A stretch of DNA of 64,000 nt from Parapristionchus giblindavisi (Eukaryota > Nematoda > Chromadorea > Rhabditida > Diplogasteridae), in assembly GCA_943737045.1 (NCBI GenBank), contig CALSFV010000050.1:372001-436000 (forward strand). Direction: 5' to 3'. The position numbers and the translations under genes are program-made. Under the pieces are notes generated by a model. The model did not search any database. It was given only the letters and a program-made list of their open reading frames with translations, and was not told the origin of the DNA. Positions 54,809-64,000 of this stretch are shown here, one piece after another. Position 1 is the first letter of the stretch, and every line of letters starts with the position of its first letter.

Positions 54809-56693
54809 ATGTCGGACACTCCCACGGGTCCTTCGGGTAGTTTCAGCCGGGAGCAGTCGACCGAGAGCGAGTTCCAGGGAGAACAACGACTCATCGACAC
54901 TCTTCTATCACAAGTATGTCATCGAATACTGATCATTGTCGATTACACAGCTATCATGACCGATAGTATCACTTACTCTTATTTTGTTACGCCGGACACA
55001 AGTAGTAGAATCGCAATCAATAGTCGCAATGAATTCTACACTGAAAAAAATTACAATAGTGATGAAACGATGTCGATATGAAGAATGAACTATAGAAAAT
55101 GGCAAACCAATTTTGTCTTGCAAAATACAAATTAGCGGTATTTTCGGAGAGGCATTGAATGCGAACTACTTGAGCTAATAGAACAAGTGAATACTAATTT
55201 AGAAACGGTCAGTGTTCACAGTACTACACAAATAGTGATTAAAAGAATAACATAGAAATTGAATTGATTGACCACGAGTGACCCTTCCCTAGTCTACTTG
55301 CAAAACTTGATGAAATTAGGCCACGCCCTCTAGTGACGTCATAAGTTGTTTCGGCGTCAATGATGCAATCTATTATTGACTAACTTTCAAGGTTGATGAT
55401 CGCGCGATCGATACCATCATCGACATTCAGAAAGACAGGTACATTATTTTTCTTTTGCTTGTCGACAAACCGGCCAGTTTGATTTCCGTACTCTTATCCA
55501 GGTCCTTTCTCTAATATTATAAAGCAAGTTTAAGTCTATTCAAGTGAAAGAAGATTTGAAGAAATGTATTACAGTATATACATTACTTGAAGCGGACTTG
55601 CGTCTAACTTTTTTTTTAGTAGACGAAGTAGACTTAAAGTGAAAATGACTAGTACACTTTGAAATACCAGATTTTCGCTGTATCGCGATATTATAATGTA
55701 TTGATTAGATTCATGCGATTGTTTAGATCGATAAACTAGTAACAGTAAGTAACGTTAATAATCAAAACAGCCACTAATCAATATCGCTGCCTACAGTAAC
55801 CTGCTAACTACAGTAATCTTTATAGTTTGCGTCGATTCGAAAAGACGAATGAGATGCTGTACAACTGTAATCAGTTGGCGGAGAAGAGGCTGCAACGGGC
55901 GGAGCGAGATATGAAACAACACAAGGAGTTGATAATAGCAATGAAGGTATAGGTAAATAATATTAATAAATAGTAAAAATATGGGAATAATAATTATTAT
56001 TATTATTAGTAGTAGTATGTCCTTATTAGATTAGAGGTATTATACTAAATCATTAGGAAAGACTAGAATACTCCGGAACCTTGGTTTGTTTCTCCGATTA
56101 AAGGGCCAAGAAACTTCTGGAATTCTCTGGGACATTATAGAATTAGTAACCCTAAACTGCGCCTGGTGTTTGGGGTACTGTAGGAAAGAAGCGCTGACGA
56201 GCACTAATATTACTACAATGAGTGCTTATGGTGCAGCCATGACACAAGTATACTGTAGATACTGACTTTGAGTAACATATCTCAATTGAAATTTAGTAGT
56301 AATTCTATTTATAATTGACTGAATAAAAAATCGATTTTTAAATAAAATAAACGATGTTCTTTTCAGAATGACCTGGACTACATCTTTAAGAAGATTCGAC
56401 AGTTCAAGCAGGCCCTTGCAGCCAAGAACCCTGAGATCTACGCGCAAGGTACGGTATATGTCTCCCATACTGGAATATGGAGGTTACGGTAGATATACCG
56501 TATCTCGGTCTACAGTAATACTTATTCGTGATAGAATCGTTAATGGAGGACAAAACAATTATTGATTTATATAATAATAATAATATTATTATTTTATTAA
56601 AAAAACACTTAAATAATGTAATTATTTCCAGTGGACGAAGAGTTCAAGGAAAAGCGGAAGGCTATCATAGGAGACGACGAGGATGAGGAATAG
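54809..56693 (+). CDS. kxd-1: KxDL motif-containing protein 1 (BORC subunit)
   Basis: Five exons: 54809-54913, 55392-55438, 55826-55946, 56367-56448, 56632-56693 (138 aa, stop TAG). The ATG follows AAATTCAG by 3 nt, consistent with a trans-splice or 5' UTR acceptor. The family core is clear: [15 protein letters not shown] (family [13 protein letters not shown]), then a coiled stretch of [18 protein letters not shown], then [16 protein letters not shown] (the KxDL-type MKxDLDxIFRRIR motif) and AAKNPEIY; an acidic tail DDEDEE ends it. KXD1 is part of the BLOC-1-related complex that positions lysosomes and lysosome-related vesicles through ARL-8. Length fits the family. The N-terminal Ser/Glu-rich exon is not conserved. 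Confidence 0.92.
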
Positions 56694-57169
56694 AATGTGA
56701 ACAAATATGTTTCTACTTATAGTCTGATGGAATGTATGAATGTGTAATACTATTACTATACAATATCCCTTATCAAGCCCATATCCAATGTTTTTTTGTG
56801 GTTTTTGAACAAAGCATTAATTTATAAAATAATGTACATTGAATTTTTCCCTGTATCCAAAGATATTGCATTTTCCCCGTGCAATACTATATTGCATTTT
56901 CCCCGTGCAATACTGCCACAGGATTGTATGCATCATGAAACGAGTTGATCGATTATCGATTAGTTTTTAATATTATTCATTATTGATTAGTTGTGATGAT
57001 AAATATTATTCATTCGAAATAATCACATGATTCAGCAATCACAAACAACAAGTTTATAGCGGAATATTATCGATATAAAAGTACATCAAGGGTATACGGT
57101 AAGTGTACTGATCTGGAAGAAAAAACAGAAATGAGCACACCACAAATGTATAACAACGCAGTCGAGATC
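56694..57169. terminator. 3' flank of KXD1
   Basis: AT-rich, no exon. AATAAA-like signals are not clear: ATAAAATAATG at 56824 is the nearest candidate. A tandem pair of ATTGCATTTTCCCCGTGCAA occurs at 56867-56910. Confidence 0.3.
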
Positions 57170-57220
57170 CCACGACTACCGCACCCTTTCCAAGTACAAT
57201 ATCTTTCCACATATACCGAA

Positions 57221-58280
57221 CACGCTATCTGAGAAAGTCGACATATGTGTGGTATCGTCGAAAAATGGATTTTTCTGTTTTATGCATGATAATTACAGGC
57301 TCCATGAGTGTAGTTCACTGCTACTTGGAAATTCCTTCCAATTGCAAATTCGCTTCAGGAGGTGACCACACAACGATTTGGCGACTTTTCCTAAAAAGTT
57401 TATTTCGAATCCAATCGATTCTGGAGTGGGTGCAATGGACTCCTTGGCGAATTCTAAGAAACTATTGCTGAGGAAAGTGTTTTGGTCAAAGATCAACGAA
57501 GTATGGAATTCGGGAATTTTCAGAAAAAAAATCACATTAAATTAATTCTCATTTTCCCATGGCCCAGGTAAATTTTTTATTTGCTCAATAGCTTCTGCAT
57601 ATTATATTACACCTTTAGTTTAAAAGTGGTAATTTTTTAAATCTGGGAAAATTGTAAACGAATCAATTTTGTTTGCTGTATTCAATTGTGGTGAGGATTG
57701 GCGACGTTCTCTAAAAAGTTTATTTCTAATCTAATCGATTCGGGACTGAGCGCATTCGAATCCTTGTCTAATTCTAAGAAACTATTGCTTAGGACAGTTT
57801 TTCGATCAACTGTCAACGAACGCTGGAATTGGGAATTTTCGAAAAAATGTTTACATTAAATAAATTCTCACTATTTTTCATAATTCTCACTATGTAGAAG
57901 CGATTGAGCAAATAAAAAGTTTACGTTTGCCATGGAAAATAGTGAGAAGTAATTTAATGTAAACATTTTTTCGAAAATTCCCAATTCCAGCGTTCGTTGA
58001 CCGTTGATCGAAAAACTCTAATAAGCAATAGTTTTTTTAGAATTCGCCAAGGAGTCCATTGCACCCACTCCAGAATCGATTGGATACGAAATAAACTTTT
58101 TGGGAAAAGTCGCCAAATCGTTGTGTGGTCACCTCCTGAAGCGAATTTGCAATTGGAAGGAATTTTCAAGTACCAGTGAACTACACTCATGGAGCCTGTA
58201 ATTATCATAAATAAAACAGAAAAATCCATTTTTCGTCGATACCAAAAAAATTCAGTTGTTGAATTTTCTCAGATAGTGTG
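57221..58280. mobile_element. 1.06-kb foldback element F5 with 8-bp target duplication
   Basis: Ends CACGCTATCTGAGAAA and TTTCTCAGATAGTGTG; ATACCGAA is repeated on each side (57213-57220; 58281-58288). Arms of about 330 bp (for example GGCTCCATGAGTGTAGTTCA) are near identical; the centre has a third, diverged partial arm (57690-57850). Open frames in the arms mirror each other and are not conserved coding. It inserted within a TACCGTA minisatellite. Confidence 0.88.
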
Positions 58281-58770
58281 ATACCGAACCTTTTCAAACT
58301 ACAGTGTCCTTCCACATCTACCGTACCTTTTCAAACTACAGTATCCTTCCACGACTACCGTACCCTTTCCAACTACAATATCTTTCCACATCTACCGTAC
58401 CTTTTCAAGCTACAGTATCCTTCCACGACTACCGTACCCTTTCCAACTACAATATCTTTCCACTTCTACCGTACCTTTTCAAACTACAGTATCCTTCCAC
58501 GACTAAAGTACTCTTTCCAACTACAACACATAATTTCTGATGAAACACCCTTGTGGTGTATGATAATAAATATATAAATTTTCGAAAAATGATCGGTATC
58601 CTTTAAGGCTAGTTTAGGTGAAAAATTTCCGTAATCCCGGTGCCTTTACCCTCCTCGTAAACTCAACCAATTTTTCTAAACAATTTTCAGTCCAACTACC
58701 GTATCCTTCCAAGAGTACAGTACCCTTTCCAACTACAATATCCTTCCCAGTCAACCGTAGCCTTTCCAAT
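58281..58770. repeat. CCTTTTCAAACTACAGTATCCTT minisatellite
   Basis: Alternating ~30-bp half-units ending in CCACGACTACCGTACC or CCACATCTACCGTACC, with ACTACAGTATCC/ACTACAATATC between; outlying units at 57180 (split off by F5) and 58690-58760. Makes artefactual open frames. Confidence 0.85.
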
Positions 58771-59039
58771 TAGGGTTTGGCTTTAAAATAAAATTTAACG
58801 GATACCCTAAATCGTAAAATCGTTAAAATTCGTTAAATTAAAGAAGGGAACCCACGAGTTTTTTCGTGGCTAAACTGGCCAGGCAGAACTATAGATCACA
58901 TCTTCCTGTATCCAAAAACAATTTTCTCTAAAATTATAGGTGCACTGGAATACCGTAATCCGAGCTCAAAGTTCGTTATTACCCCCAAGATGTCCTCAGG
59001 GAACGCGCGCAATTTCAAATATGAAAGACAAATGTATTG

Positions 59040-59112
59040 AAAATTGCAAACGGGAATCGGACCCGCGTGGCGCGGTTACAAGCGCCGACTGCTAACCACT
59101 GAGCCACACGAA
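59040..59112 (-). tRNA. tRNA-like sequence, probably degenerate
   Basis: The minus strand carries GTGGCTCAGTGGTTAGCA (A box), a stem GGCGC/GCGCC around TTGTAACC and CGGGTCCGATTCCCG (T arm and B box, good 5-bp stem). A UGU anticodon would mean threonine. The acceptor ends GTTCGTG and TTGCAA do not pair and the anticodon loop is one base long, so it may be a pseudogene or the head of a tRNA-derived repeat. Confidence 0.45.
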
Positions 59113-59579
59113 CAAGAAGCCTTGCCGCTCTAGGAAAGAAGCTATTATGCCTGTAGTGAAAGCGTGAGCCTGGATTATTAAAATTGAGACCATTATGAGT
59201 TGTATAAGTGCGAAAGTAATGTGGTTTTCGATTAGAGATTTTATATTTTCCTCTGATAAGTTTCACTTCATACCTCCCACGTTAGAGATGACAATAATGC
59301 ACCCCAATTCTCCTGGTCCCCCTTCTTTAACAAAGAAATTGTGGAATGCGACTAATTTCGATATTTTACCAAACTTTAGTGATGTTTCAAAAGCAAAATT
59401 TCGGGAATCACCGCAATTGGGGTGTCTCCTTAAAGTATAGTCTATGTTATGTAATTTGCGAACGAATGAAAACTAGAGACACGACTTACTCGAAGCAGGG
59501 AGGAATTTCTGTAATGCATCATCATATAATGAGAAAGTATACGAATGAATGATATTGTCCGTATAAAATGTACACTGAG

Positions 59580-59758
59580 AGCAAACTTACCCAAATATGG
59601 GTAATAGATTTGCCACCTTACGCTACTTGTGTACACGATTTGCCCATATTCGGGCAAATGGTAGCGCAAAAACCATCGATTTACCCATATACAGGCTAAC
59701 ATTTGCCTGAATACGGGCAAATCGTTAGCCAACTAACGGCATACGGGCAAATTTAATC
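59580..59758. repeat. Palindromic GATTTGCCC..GGGCAAAT cluster
   Basis: Several inverted copies of TTTGCCCATATTCGGGCAAA-like units (59637-59660, 59680-59730, 59740-59755), giving stacked hairpins. No coding. 59760-60110 shows no feature other than a CTCTCTC-rich stretch. Confidence 0.65.
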
Positions 59759-60109
59759 TCTGTGTACTGGCATAATTGCATAGCCACTGCTGCTAAACAG
59801 AGGAAGAACTATCGATTAACTCCCCACTCTTTCCTCCTTTCCTTCCTCGCTCTCTCTGATCTCCCTACTCTCTCACCGGTGCTCTCTCTCTAAACATAGA
59901 AATTCATTGTGGCAGTGGTTGGCTACTCTCGTACCAAATAAAGAAGTGTATTTTATACGGTCAATACTGTATACGATAAGAATGAATGAAATGACTGTGA
60001 TGATGTATGGATGAATGATGAATGAATAAGGTATGTGTCAGCACCTTGAACCACATGGACTTGCAAGCAGTGCTTCAGTTGGATTTCAGTGGAATAGCTT
60101 TTTCGTTTT

Positions 60110-61306
60110 GAAAATAAAATAAATATATTCAATTCGATACTTAATTTTTTCTTTTTCAAAATCATAACAATATTTTGAATTCGAATTTCGCTTCAAAACT
60201 TTTTTTTTCAAAATCATAACAAAATTTTAATTTGATTTTCAAAATCTGAAATATAGTTTGAATTCGATTTTCGCTCCAAGACTTTCTTTTTTTCAAAATA
60301 TAAAAATACTGTCAATTCGATTTTCACTTCAATACTTTTTTCTTTCTCAAAATTATAACAAAACTTTGAATTTGATTTTCAAAATCTGAAAAATAGTTTG
60401 AATTCGATTTTCGCTCCAAGACTTTCTTTTTTCAAAATAAAAAAATACAGTCAATTCGATTTTCACCTCAATACTTTTTCGTTTTCAAAATCATAACAAC
60501 ATTTTGAATTTAATTTTCAAAATATGAAAAATAGTTTGAATTCGATTTTCGCTCCAAGACTTTCTTTTTTTCAAAATATAAAAATACTGTCAATTCGATT
60601 TTCACTTCAATACTTTTTCTTTCTCAAAATTATAACAAAATTTTGAATTTGACTTTCAAAATCTGAAAAATAGTTTGAATTCGATTTTCGCTCCAAGACT
60701 TTCTTTTTTTCAAAATATGAAAATACTGTCAATTCGATTTTCACTTCAATACTTTTTTCTTTCTCAAAATTATAACAAAACTTTGAATTTGATTTTCAAA
60801 ATCTGAAAAATAGTTTGAATTCGATTTTCGCTCCAAGACTTTCTTTTTTTCAAAATATGAAAATACTGTCAATTCGATTTTCACTTCAATACTTTTTTCT
60901 TTCTCAAAATTATAACAAAACTTTGAATTTGATTTTCAAAATCTGAAAAATAGTTTGAATTCGATTTTCGCTCCAAGACTTTCTTTTTTTCAAAATATGA
61001 AAATACTGTCAATTCGATTTTCACTTCAATACTTTTTTCTTTCTCAAAATTATAACAAAACTTTGAATTTGATTTTCAAAATCTGAAAAATAGTTTGAAT
61101 TCGATTTTCGCTCCAAGACTTTCTTTTTTTCAAAATATAAAAATACTGTCAATTCGATTTTCACTTCAATACTTTTTTCTTTCTCAAAATTATAACAAAA
61201 CTTTGAATTTGATTTTCAAAATCTGAAAAATAGTTTGAATTCGATTTTCGCTCCAAGACTTTCTTTTTTTCAAAATATAAAAATACTGTCAATTCGATTT
61301 TCACAT
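60110..61306. repeat. ~140-bp satellite array, about eight units
   Basis: Each unit has GAATTCGATTTTCGCTCC, AGACTTTCTTTTTTTC, ACTGTCAATTCGATTTTCAC and TTCTCAAAATTATAAC. Unit starts near 60258, 60399, 60540, 60677, 60817, 60958, 61098 and 61239, a period close to 140 bp. The central units are nearly identical while the outer ones diverge, the usual sign of unequal exchange. Confidence 0.92.
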
Positions 61307-61437
61307 TTTTCTGCGAGTGGAATGTGTCAGTGAGGATATTGAGAATGATTGAGCGAATATCGTTAGTGCGATAGACTGGAGCAGGATCGTATATGCGGCT
61401 GATGATATTGGTCGTCCTTGAGCATAACTTCAAGAGC

Positions 61438-61439
61438 GT

Positions 61440-61498
<59 letters not shown>

Positions 61499-61506
61499 GT
61501 AGAGAA
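61438..61506. repeat. (GA)n microsatellite
   Basis: Around 60 bp of AGAGAG, just outside the satellite array and about 300 bp upstream of the LDLR-like start. Confidence 0.95.
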
Positions 61507-61807
61507 AGGGAGAGGTAGAGGGAGGGGTCGACTAGCAATGACTCCTGATCTTCCCGTCCCGGTCCAAGTCCATGCACGCATCCACTTCTTTCTTTTTTAA
61601 AAAAATTGTTTTCCCCTCTCTTTTTCTCGTTTCAATTATTCCTATTCATTTGTAGGTTCGTTCTTTCTGGTGAATAGGAGCGAGTAGCTCTCGATTCGTT
61701 CCATCAACTCCTGCTTACTATATTTGATGGAATAAATAAATTAAATAAATAAATAAATAAATAAACTCCTACTCTACTCACACCGCCTCTAGTAACACCT
61801 ATTCAGG

Positions 61808-63985
61808 ATGATTAGGCTTGACAATATCTTAATATTGGGATTGATTCCATTATTATCACTTGCCGCACCTTCTTCCCTCTTCTTAGTTTCTTGCAATGAA
61901 TCTTCTCACTTTGATTGTCATGATTCATCCACTCCATGCATTCCACTAGAATGGGTATGCGACAATGTCGATGATTGCCCCAATGGACTTGTGAGTTTGT
62001 TTTACTTTTCTATGAAGCCATCAATCGATAATTGATGGTTATTAATCAATAATTAATGATTATTCAGGATGAATCTGACTGTAGATACCTCGACTATTGT
62101 CGCAAGACTGATCTGTTGTGCAGAAGCGTCGACAAGCACTACCGATGCGATGGAACGGTATCGTAGTCTCTTCTTACCGTATTCTTATACCTGATATGAT
62201 CTTTGAACCCAGAAGCGACCAAATACGGTGAGATCCTTCCCTCCCTCTCTACGACCCCCTTGTCTGAACATAATGCACACTATTTATTTATTACTTGTTG
62301 TCACATTTATTCAATGTAAGATAAATTAAAAATTAAATTAAATTATGCCATTCGATGTGTCAGATCGATTGTGACGATGGCTCCGATGAGAAAGGATGTG
62401 ACGCGATGGAGGAGATTATGGACAAGCATCGTCGAGGTATTGATTAGTTATGTTTATTGATTGATTGAGTTTATTGATTGAATATTCAGGCAGTACTCCA
62501 ACTCTATCATCATCATCATTATTCGGCTCTTCAACTTCTCGTCCCCGTGTAGCTCCTCCCGTTTGCAGTGAGAAGGAATTCACTTGCAAGCCTGGACAAT
62601 GTATTGTACTCGATGCTCATTGTGATGGAATTGAAGTACGGTCTCAAATTGATTGTTCATATGATATTACTGTAGCTAATATCGATTGATTGCAGGATTG
62701 TCCCCTTGGGGATGATGAGATCGGCTGTGTCGAAGGCACGATGGGTGAGTTGATGATTCCCGATGAGGTGAGTGAAGAGATCAAAGATCAAAGATCAATT
62801 TGAATACTTGTAGTCCCATCGTGATGTATATCAGGATGATATCTCTCGAGATATTGCAGAAGGAAAGGTATGCAAACAAGTATTTTTGTCTTCAAATCAT
62901 GTTTGCCTTGATCGCTGAGTCGGCGTTGTAAAAATATTTCATGGCTTATATTAATATTTTTTAATTTTTAAATATATTTAAATGCTTTTAATTAATAAGA
63001 GTATTGATTTTCTTTGTCGATTGTCAAGGATAAGAAGGAAGAGACGGAAGAAACAGTCGATGATTGCATGCACGGCAGGGCTGTGCGAAAAAAAAATTCG
63101 AAAAAAATTCGAAAAACGAAATTTTTCGGAAATAAAAGTCGAAAAAATCGAAAAATTTCGAAAAAATCGAAAAATCTTGAACATAAATTTGTAATGCAAT
63201 TTGTTTTGATTTTTCGTAACTTGGCTGGCTTACACCAGTCCCCGTTACGATGTCAAGCTAAAGAATACTATCTAAAGTGTCTTTTTGAGAAAGTTTGGAT
63301 TATTCTGTGACAGTTCAGTTAGACAACCTAGCTCTAAGAGAATTTGCAAGACAAAATAATACAAATACAGTTGCAAAAAAATGATTAAATTATTGCAAAC
63401 GTTGCCTGGAATACAACTACAGAACTTTCAAATATTACCGAATTCATAAAATGTTCAATTTTAAGTGCTATTTTTAGTTTTCTTTTTTTTCGATTTTTCG
63501 AGAAAAAATCGAAAAATTTTTCGTCGAAAAAAATGTTCGAAAAAAGTCGAAAAATCGAAAAATTCGAAAAATCGAAAAACGAAAAATGCACAGCCCTGAT
63601 GCACGGGGGCCAGAGATGTTCACAATATTGCGATAATACAAGATACGGGTACGGTATCTTGAGTATTGTAGTTATTGATTACTGTATCGTTTGCAGATAC
63701 GAGTGTAAGTGTGTTGATGGATACTTTATGGAGCCTGATCTTCACACATGTTATATTAGTGGAATCAAATTTGACGGCGTTGTATATATATCAGTGAATA
63801 GAGAGGTATGCGGTTGTTACTATGTACTGTATTATGACTATTGATTGTAGATTCGATCTTCTCCTCTTTTTGCGCCACTCCTTTCTGCAAACTCATACAA
63901 GACTGTGGTCAATTTGAATCTAAAACCAAAGAGTATTGAAGTGCTCGTCAGTGAAAGAAAAGTCTTTGTTACCATGATTAAGGAG
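61808..63985 (+). CDS. LDL-receptor-like membrane protein (N-terminal part; 3' end beyond window)
   Basis: Exons: 61808-61990, 62068-62157, 62364-62436, 62490-62635, 62696-62767, 62814-62867, 63029-63082, 63614-63648, 63697-63805, 63851-63985, continuing. The ATG comes one base after ATTCAG. Signal peptide: MIRLDNILILGLIPLLSLAA. Three LDLa repeats follow, each with the calcium-binding end: CPNGLDESDC, CDDGSDEKGC (a short repeat), and CPLGDDEIGC; a Ser-rich linker lies before the third. Then an EGF module (CSQYCDNTRYGYECKC, VDGYFMEPDLHTC) and the opening strands of a propeller-like region. LDLR/LRP family proteins bind lipoproteins or other ligands and internalise them. A 523-bp element sits in the EGF-coding exon; the model treats it as an intron (63083-63613). 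If it is not spliced, the frame runs into stops and the gene is broken. Confidence 0.85.
63076..63598. mobile_element. hAT-like non-autonomous element with perfect 8-bp duplication
   Basis: Ends CAGGGCTGTGCGAAAAA and ...TGCACAGCCCTG; ATGCACGG is repeated exactly on both sides (63068-63075; 63599-63606). Arms are rich in TCGAAAAA words; the centre is unique sequence without coding. The 8-bp duplication and CAGGG start fit hAT. It lies inside a coding exon. Confidence 0.9.
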
Positions 63986-64000
63986 GTCAGTATCTATATT

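Noticed and set aside
57247..58229. Mirrored frames beginning MDFSVL..IITGSMSVVH
   Set aside because: Both come from the arms of foldback F5; no splice signals or domain.
59040..59112. Functional tRNA-Thr gene
   Set aside because: A and B boxes are good but the acceptor ends do not pair and the anticodon loop is irregular, so it is listed only as tRNA-like.

Overview
This is nuclear DNA from an animal, most likely a nematode. Genes are split into many short exons (about 50-160 bp) with GT..AG introns and short TTTCAG-type acceptors. Several start codons sit just after an acceptor-like TTTCAG or ATTCAG, as in trans-spliced nematode genes. TACNGTA words litter the introns. Tandem divergent copies of the RAI1/DXO family and an F-box/LRR gene also fit. 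An intron-rich rhabditid or diplogastrid such as Pristionchus is my best guess; the species is not established.

Layout. 0.7-5.0 kb, minus: sterol reductase / lamin B receptor-like membrane protein, last exon outside the window. 7.4-11.9 kb and 17.1-20.4 kb, plus: two tandem DXO/RAI1-family paralogues with identical 11-exon structures and many transposon-like insertions in and between them. 21.4-33.7 kb, minus: a long Q-, G- and acid-rich protein of unknown family. 34.7-40.4 kb, minus: a helix-rich protein with a Gln/Gly-Arg tail, not identified. 41.9-52.9 kb, minus: an F-box plus leucine-rich-repeat-like protein. 54.8-56.7 kb, plus: KXD1, a BORC subunit. 61.8 kb to the end, plus: an LDL-receptor-like protein (signal peptide, three LDLa repeats, EGF, start of a propeller), 3' part outside the window.

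Between and inside these genes lies a dense set of non-autonomous elements. They include foldback elements with 3-bp TNA duplications, some carrying tRNA-like pol III boxes, a TTAA-flanked foldback, and hairpin MITEs. There is also a degraded mariner with TA duplication, a LINE fragment, an hAT-like element with a perfect 8-bp duplication, other 8-bp-duplication elements, a ~140-bp satellite and many (AAT)n tracts.

The most interesting points are: (1) the hAT-like insertion inside an LDLR exon, which appears able to act as an in-frame intron; (2) a hairpin insertion that duplicated a splice donor in the sterol reductase gene exactly 96 bp away in the same frame; (3) DXO-like paralogues that keep motifs I, III and IV but lack the motif II glutamate at its usual place; (4) foldback elements carrying tRNA-like modules. 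Exon boundaries were worked out by hand from frame and splice consensus; no search was run.
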